Assembly (NCBI RefSeq): GCF_016616425.1
Contig: NZ_CP067101.1
Location: 5,208,001-5,272,000 of the forward strand
From: Bradyrhizobium diazoefficiens
GTDB taxonomy: Bacteria > Pseudomonadota > Alphaproteobacteria > Rhizobiales > Xanthobacteraceae
Direction: 5' to 3'
DNA: 64,000 nt
Part shown: positions 60,506-64,000 of the stretch, piece after piece
Position numbering within the stretch: position 1 is the stretch's first letter
Layout: each line of letters begins with the position of its first letter
Notes under the pieces: model-generated
Database searches by the model: none
The model's input: only the letters and a program-made list of their open reading frames with translations
What the model was told of the DNA's origin: nothing
Program-made: the position numbers and the translations under genes

Positions 60506-62905
60506 TCAAGCAGACACGCGCAGCTGCGGGCGGTCCAGCATGATCGCCACGTCGGAGGCAGGCCGCGGCTTGCTGAACAGATAGCCCTGCGCCTGGGTGC
60601 AGCCCTCGCGCCGGAGCAGTTCTAGCTGCGCGTCGGTCTCGACGCCTTCCGCAGTGGTGACGATCCCGAGGCTGCGGCCAAGGCCGGTCACGGCGCGGAT
60701 GATCGCCATGGAATCCTCGCGCGTCGCCAGCTCCGACACGAAGGAGCGGTCGATCTTGATCTTGTCGAAGGGAAAGCTGCGCAGGTAGCTCAGCGACGAA
60801 TAGCCGGTGCCGAAATCGTCGAGCGAGATCCGTACGCCCATGGTGCGCAGATCGTGCAGGGTCGTCAGCGTCGCCTCGCTGTTCTGCAGCAGCACGGATT
60901 CGGTGATCTCGAGCTCCAGACGGCGCGCCGGGAGTCCCGAGGCGGCGAGCGCCGCGGTCACCGATGCGATCAGGTTCGGATTCTTGAACTGCACCGGCGA
61001 CAGATTGACGGCGAGGTCGACATCGTCCGGCCAGGTGGCCGCGTCGGCGCAGGCCGAGCGCAGCACGAATTCGCCGAGCTGGACGATCAGTCCGGTCTCT
61101 TCGGCCAGCGGAATGAAGCTGACGGGGGCGATCAGGCCGCGTTGCGGATGGTTCCAGCGCAGCAGCGCCTCGAAGGCGACGACGCGACCGCTCGCGACGT
61201 CGCGGATCGGCTGATAGTACACCTCGAACTCGCGGCGTTGCAGCGCCGCGCGCAGATCCATTTCCAGCAGGCGCCGCGCCTGCGCGCGGGCGTCCATCCC
61301 GGTTTCGAAGAAACGATAAGTGCCGCGGCCGTCCGCCTTGGCGCGGTAGAGCGCGAGGTCGGCGTTCTTCAACAGTTCGTCCGGATTGCTGCCGTCCTGC
61401 GGCGACAGCGAGATGCCGATCGAGACGCCGATCACGATCTGATGGTCGTCGATTTCGTAGGGCGCCGAGATTACCTCGACGAGGCGGCCGGCAAGGGATC
61501 TCGCAGCGGTCTCCTCCAACCGGCCGATCTGCACCACGGCGAACTCGTCGCCGCCCAGCCGCGCCACGGTGTCGCTTTCGCCGAGCGCGGCCGTCAGCCT
61601 GCGGCCGACCTCCTTCAGCAGCGCATCGCCGATCGGATGGCCAAGCGAGTCGTTGATGTCCTTGAAGTGATCGAGATCGAGGCAGAGCACCGCGAGCTGA
61701 TCGCCCGACCTGGTCCGGCGCAGCCCCTGCTCGAGCTGCTCGTGGAACAGCACGCGGTTCGGCAGACTGGTCAGCGCGTCATGGCGCGCCATGTGCGAGA
61801 TCCTGGCCTGCGCCTCGAGCCATTCGGTGATGTCCTCGAAGGTCGCGACCCAGCCGCCGCCCTGCATCGGCTGGTTGACCACCCGGATGGAGCGGCCGAA
61901 CCGGCTGACGACGTCCGTCGTGGAGCGCCCCTCGCGCGCGTCGGCGGCGAGGCGGGCGAACAATTCGTCCGGGTCGCCCTGCCCCCGGCCCTTGGCTTGC
62001 TCCTCCCTGAGCACGTCGACCAGCAGGCGCCCGGTCAGCGCGATGTCGGTGCGGCGAAGCATCGCCGCGTAGCGTTCGTTGAACAGCATGATCTTGCCGT
62101 CCGCATCGAACATGCACAGCCCCTGCGACATGTTCTCGAGCGCCGTGTCCAGCACCATTTGCTGGGCACCCAGTTCGCCCTTGGCGCGGCGGTCGAGCAG
62201 CGCAGCCACGAGTGCGATTGCGATGATCGCAACCGCGGCGCTGGCGGTTAGGAAGGACAGGGAGGCCGGCGGGATCGACAGGCCGCCGATCGCAAGCGTC
62301 GGGTCCGGCGTCAGCAGCACGGCGCCCATCGCGGTGAAATGATGCGCGACGATGGCGACCGTCAGCAGGGCAGTCGCCGCCAATGCATGGAAGAGGTCGT
62401 CGCGTCGCGCCGCCACGAACAGTGCAAGTGCCGCAAAGACAATTCCGGACAGGACCGAGACTGCGACCGTGCTTCCGATCCAGCTCACCCGCGCCGGTAT
62501 CTCCAGCGCTGCCATGCCGGTGTAATGCATCGCCGCGATACCGGTGCCGACGATGACGCCGCCGAGAACGATCCACACCGCGCGCAAGGAGGATACGGCT
62601 ATGCTCAGCCCCACAAAGTTCACGGAGATCGCCAAGATCAACGACAGAATGGTCACCGGGATGTTGTAGGCGCCCGCGCCTCCCGGCCCGTAGGCGAGCA
62701 TCGCGATGAAGTGGGTCGCCCAGATGCCACATCCGCTGACGGCGGCATCGAGGCCGAGCCAGGCCAGACGCCCGAGGCCGTGCGTCGCCCGCGCCCGGTG
62801 GAATAGGCTGATCGCCGCTGCGCTGGCGAGCAGACACACCGCGCCGCCAAGCGCGACCAGCCGCAAATCGTGCTCTTCGGTAAGACAGTAGAGAATTTGA
62901 TACAT
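60506..62905 (-). CDS. MHYT-PAS-GGDEF-EAL cyclic-di-GMP protein
   Basis: A 799-residue inner-membrane protein. Residues 15-235 carry seven hydrophobic helices with the MHYT sensor motifs (ATHFIAM 63-69, MHYTGM 126-131, HHFTAM 188-193), likely binding copper or a gas. A PAS domain (~250-365) and a GGDEF domain (SLPNRVLF, intact GGDEF at 451-455) and an EAL domain (EAL at 579-581, DDFGTGYSS at 696-704) follow. All catalytic signatures are present, so both synthesis and breakdown of cyclic-di-GMP are possible. The start at 62905 replaces a longer frame that adds a polar stretch without signal. Confidence 0.93.
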   Translation of the reverse strand: MYQILYCLTEEHDLRLVALGGAVCLLASAAAISLFHRARATHGLGRLAWLGLDAAVSGCGIWATHFIAMLAYGPGGAGAYNIPVTILSLILAISVNFVGLSIAVSSLRAVWIVLGGVIVGTGIAAMHYTGMAALEIPARVSWIGSTVAVSVLSGIVFAALALFVAARRDDLFHALAATALLTVAIVAHHFTAMGAVLLTPDPTLAIGGLSIPPASLSFLTASAAVAIIAIALVAALLDRRAKGELGAQQMVLDTALENMSQGLCMFDADGKIMLFNERYAAMLRRTDIALTGRLLVDVLREEQAKGRGQGDPDELFARLAADAREGRSTTDVVSRFGRSIRVVNQPMQGGGWVATFEDITEWLEAQARISHMARHDALTSLPNRVLFHEQLEQGLRRTRSGDQLAVLCLDLDHFKDINDSLGHPIGDALLKEVGRRLTAALGESDTVARLGGDEFAVVQIGRLEETAARSLAGRLVEVISAPYEIDDHQIVIGVSIGISLSPQDGSNPDELLKNADLALYRAKADGRGTYRFFETGMDARAQARRLLEMDLRAALQRREFEVYYQPIRDVASGRVVAFEALLRWNHPQRGLIAPVSFIPLAEETGLIVQLGEFVLRSACADAATWPDDVDLAVNLSPVQFKNPNLIASVTAALAASGLPARRLELEITESVLLQNSEATLTTLHDLRTMGVRISLDDFGTGYSSLSYLRSFPFDKIKIDRSFVSELATREDSMAIIRAVTGLGRSLGIVTTAEGVETDAQLELLRREGCTQAQGYLFSKPRPASDVAIMLDRPQLRVSA

Positions 62906-63181
62906 TGCCGCCCCTATCGACTCGGCACTTGACCCGACAGAGATGGACGATCGGTAACTGGCCACAAACCAGGTCCGGGAATGGTAAACGGAGGATGTGT
63001 GTGTTCCCTCACATTGTTCATCCTCGCACCGGCGCACCGAGGCCGATCACCGCGCCGGCCGGCAAAGGCGTCGAAGGCTCGCGCTCTGCTCGCCATGCAG
63101 GCCCAATCCGCGCGGAGGCATGGGAACAGTGCGAGCCTGCGTCGTGTTCAGCCGTTATCTTCTCTGCAAGGCAGCTAAGTC

Positions 63182-64000
63182 ATGGCAAGAATTGGCAACA
63201 TCTCCGTTCCGTCAACGGCAAGGTCAGAGTTCGGCAAGACGGCAACGATCGTTGTTGTCGGGTGCCTGATCGGCGCGCTGTTCGCCGGCAGCACGGTCGC
63301 AACGCCGCTCTACGTCATCTACAAGCAGCAACTGGGATTCTCGCAGATCACGTTGACCCTGATCTATGCCGTCTACGTGGTCGGAAACCTGACCGCGCTT
63401 CTGATATTCGGCCGGATGTCCGATCAGGTCGGGCGGCGGCGCGCCGCGGTCCTCGCCATCGGCATCGCTATCGTGGGCGCGCTCGTGTTCCTGTTCGCCC
63501 ATGGGGTCGCATCGCTCTACATCGCGCGGGTGCTGAGCGGGCTTGCGATCGGAATCGGCGCCAGTACCGGCACCGCCTGGCTTGCGGAACTGATCGCCGA
63601 ACGGGACCGTTCGCGCGCCACCGTGATCGCAACGATCGCGAACTTCGCCGGCCTTGGTCTCGGCGCATTGATTGCCGGACTGCTCGCCGAATATGTCGCG
63701 CTTCCGCTGCGAACGCCGTTCATCGTCTATCTCGCGCCGCTGGTCGTTGTCGCAGCCCTGCTCGCCTTCGCTCACGAGACGGTAGATCGTCCTCTGGCCG
63801 CCTTCACGCAGCTGTCGGTACGCCCGCGCGCCAGCGTTCCGCCGTCGATCCGTCCTCAGTTCGTCGCGCCCGCGGTCACGGGCTTCGGCGCCATGGCGCT
63901 CGTCGCTTTCTTCGCCGCGCTCGCGCCGAGCGTGCTTGCCAATGAGCTGCATGTCACCAGCCACGCGATCGCCGGAGCGATCTTCCTCGAGCTTGCTTCC
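63182..64000 (+). CDS. MFS transporter, 5' part
   Basis: Reading from the ATG at 63182 gives an open frame to the window end (273 residues). Eight hydrophobic segments are seen so far; after the second is the major facilitator signature GRMSDQVGRRR (motif A), and ARVLSGLAIGIGASTGTAWLAELI lies in helix 4-5, as in drug or sugar transporters. The closing part PAVTGFGAMALVAFFAALAPSVL begins the second half. The substrate cannot be told. Confidence 0.85.
   Translation, partial: MARIGNISVPSTARSEFGKTATIVVVGCLIGALFAGSTVATPLYVIYKQQLGFSQITLTLIYAVYVVGNLTALLIFGRMSDQVGRRRAAVLAIGIAIVGALVFLFAHGVASLYIARVLSGLAIGIGASTGTAWLAELIAERDRSRATVIATIANFAGLGLGALIAGLLAEYVALPLRTPFIVYLAPLVVVAALLAFAHETVDRPLAAFTQLSVRPRASVPPSIRPQFVAPAVTGFGAMALVAFFAALAPSVLANELHVTSHAIAGAIFLELAS

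Overview
This 64 kb window looks like chromosomal DNA of a Bradyrhizobium-type alphaproteobacterium. The evidence is the high GC content, an alphaproteobacterial flagellar gene set (fliX, flbT, flaF, a MotE-like protein, flgF-flgG-flgA-flgH), a cckA-type hybrid kinase, CtrA-type TTAA-N7-TTAA sites, four very long (762-763 aa) flagellins as described for the thick subpolar flagellum of Bradyrhizobium, and dispersed palindromic repeats common in that group. The genus is inferred; no marker gene such as rRNA is present.

Layout. 1-4.1 kb: accessory genes (secreted small protein, prenylcysteine-methyltransferase-like membrane protein, glutathione S-transferase, TIM44-like protein). 4.1-6.7 kb: cckA-like kinase. 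6.8-10.4 kb, minus strand: flgB-flgC-fliE-fliQ-fliR-flhB, read towards cckA. 10.8-12.5 kb, plus strand: fliO-fliP. 12.6-16.3 kb, minus: a 1256-aa exported repeat protein with two perfect CtrA-type boxes upstream. 17.5-20.4 kb, minus: fliL-fliM-DUF6468-motE-like. 20.8-24.3 kb, plus: flgF-flgG-flgA-flgH. 24.6-27.6 kb: non-flagellar insert (2-keto-4-pentenoate hydratase-like, dksA, a divergent NmrA-like/HxlR pair). 27.6-30.8 kb: fliX divergent from flgI, rod-binding flgJ-like, flgN-like and a FlaG-like gene. 30.9-42.4 kb: flaF, four flagellin genes each followed by a strong hairpin, and flbT on the opposite strand. 42.5-46.1 kb: a three-gene operon (glycosyltransferase-like, ATP-grasp-like, PLP-dependent decarboxylase) with a perfect CtrA-type site, inside the flagellar locus. 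46.1-52.2 kb, minus: flgE-flgK-flgL. 52.6-64 kb: housekeeping and accessory genes (msrB, FAD oxidoreductase, sixA-like phosphatase, universal stress protein, DUF1127, MocR regulator, YdcF-like, two small membrane proteins, MHYT-GGDEF-EAL protein, start of an MFS transporter) with a ~1 kb mosaic of palindromic repeats.

How it fits together. The window supplies rod, hook, hook-filament junction, filament, L/P rings, part of the export gate, the switch protein FliM, FliL and post-transcriptional flagellin control (FlaF/FlbT). fliF, fliG, fliN, flhA, fliI, fliK, flgD, motA and motB are not seen here. Perfect CtrA-type boxes sit before flgB, the 1256-aa protein, the first flagellin and the glycosyltransferase operon, and a near-perfect one lies between fliX and flgI, so CtrA control of the locus is likely, with the gene for its upstream kinase in the same window. 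The most notable candidates for something undescribed are the glycosyltransferase/ATP-grasp/decarboxylase operon (possible filament or envelope modification), the CtrA-box-associated 1256-aa protein, and a ~110-residue module shared by FlgE, FlgL and the flagellins.
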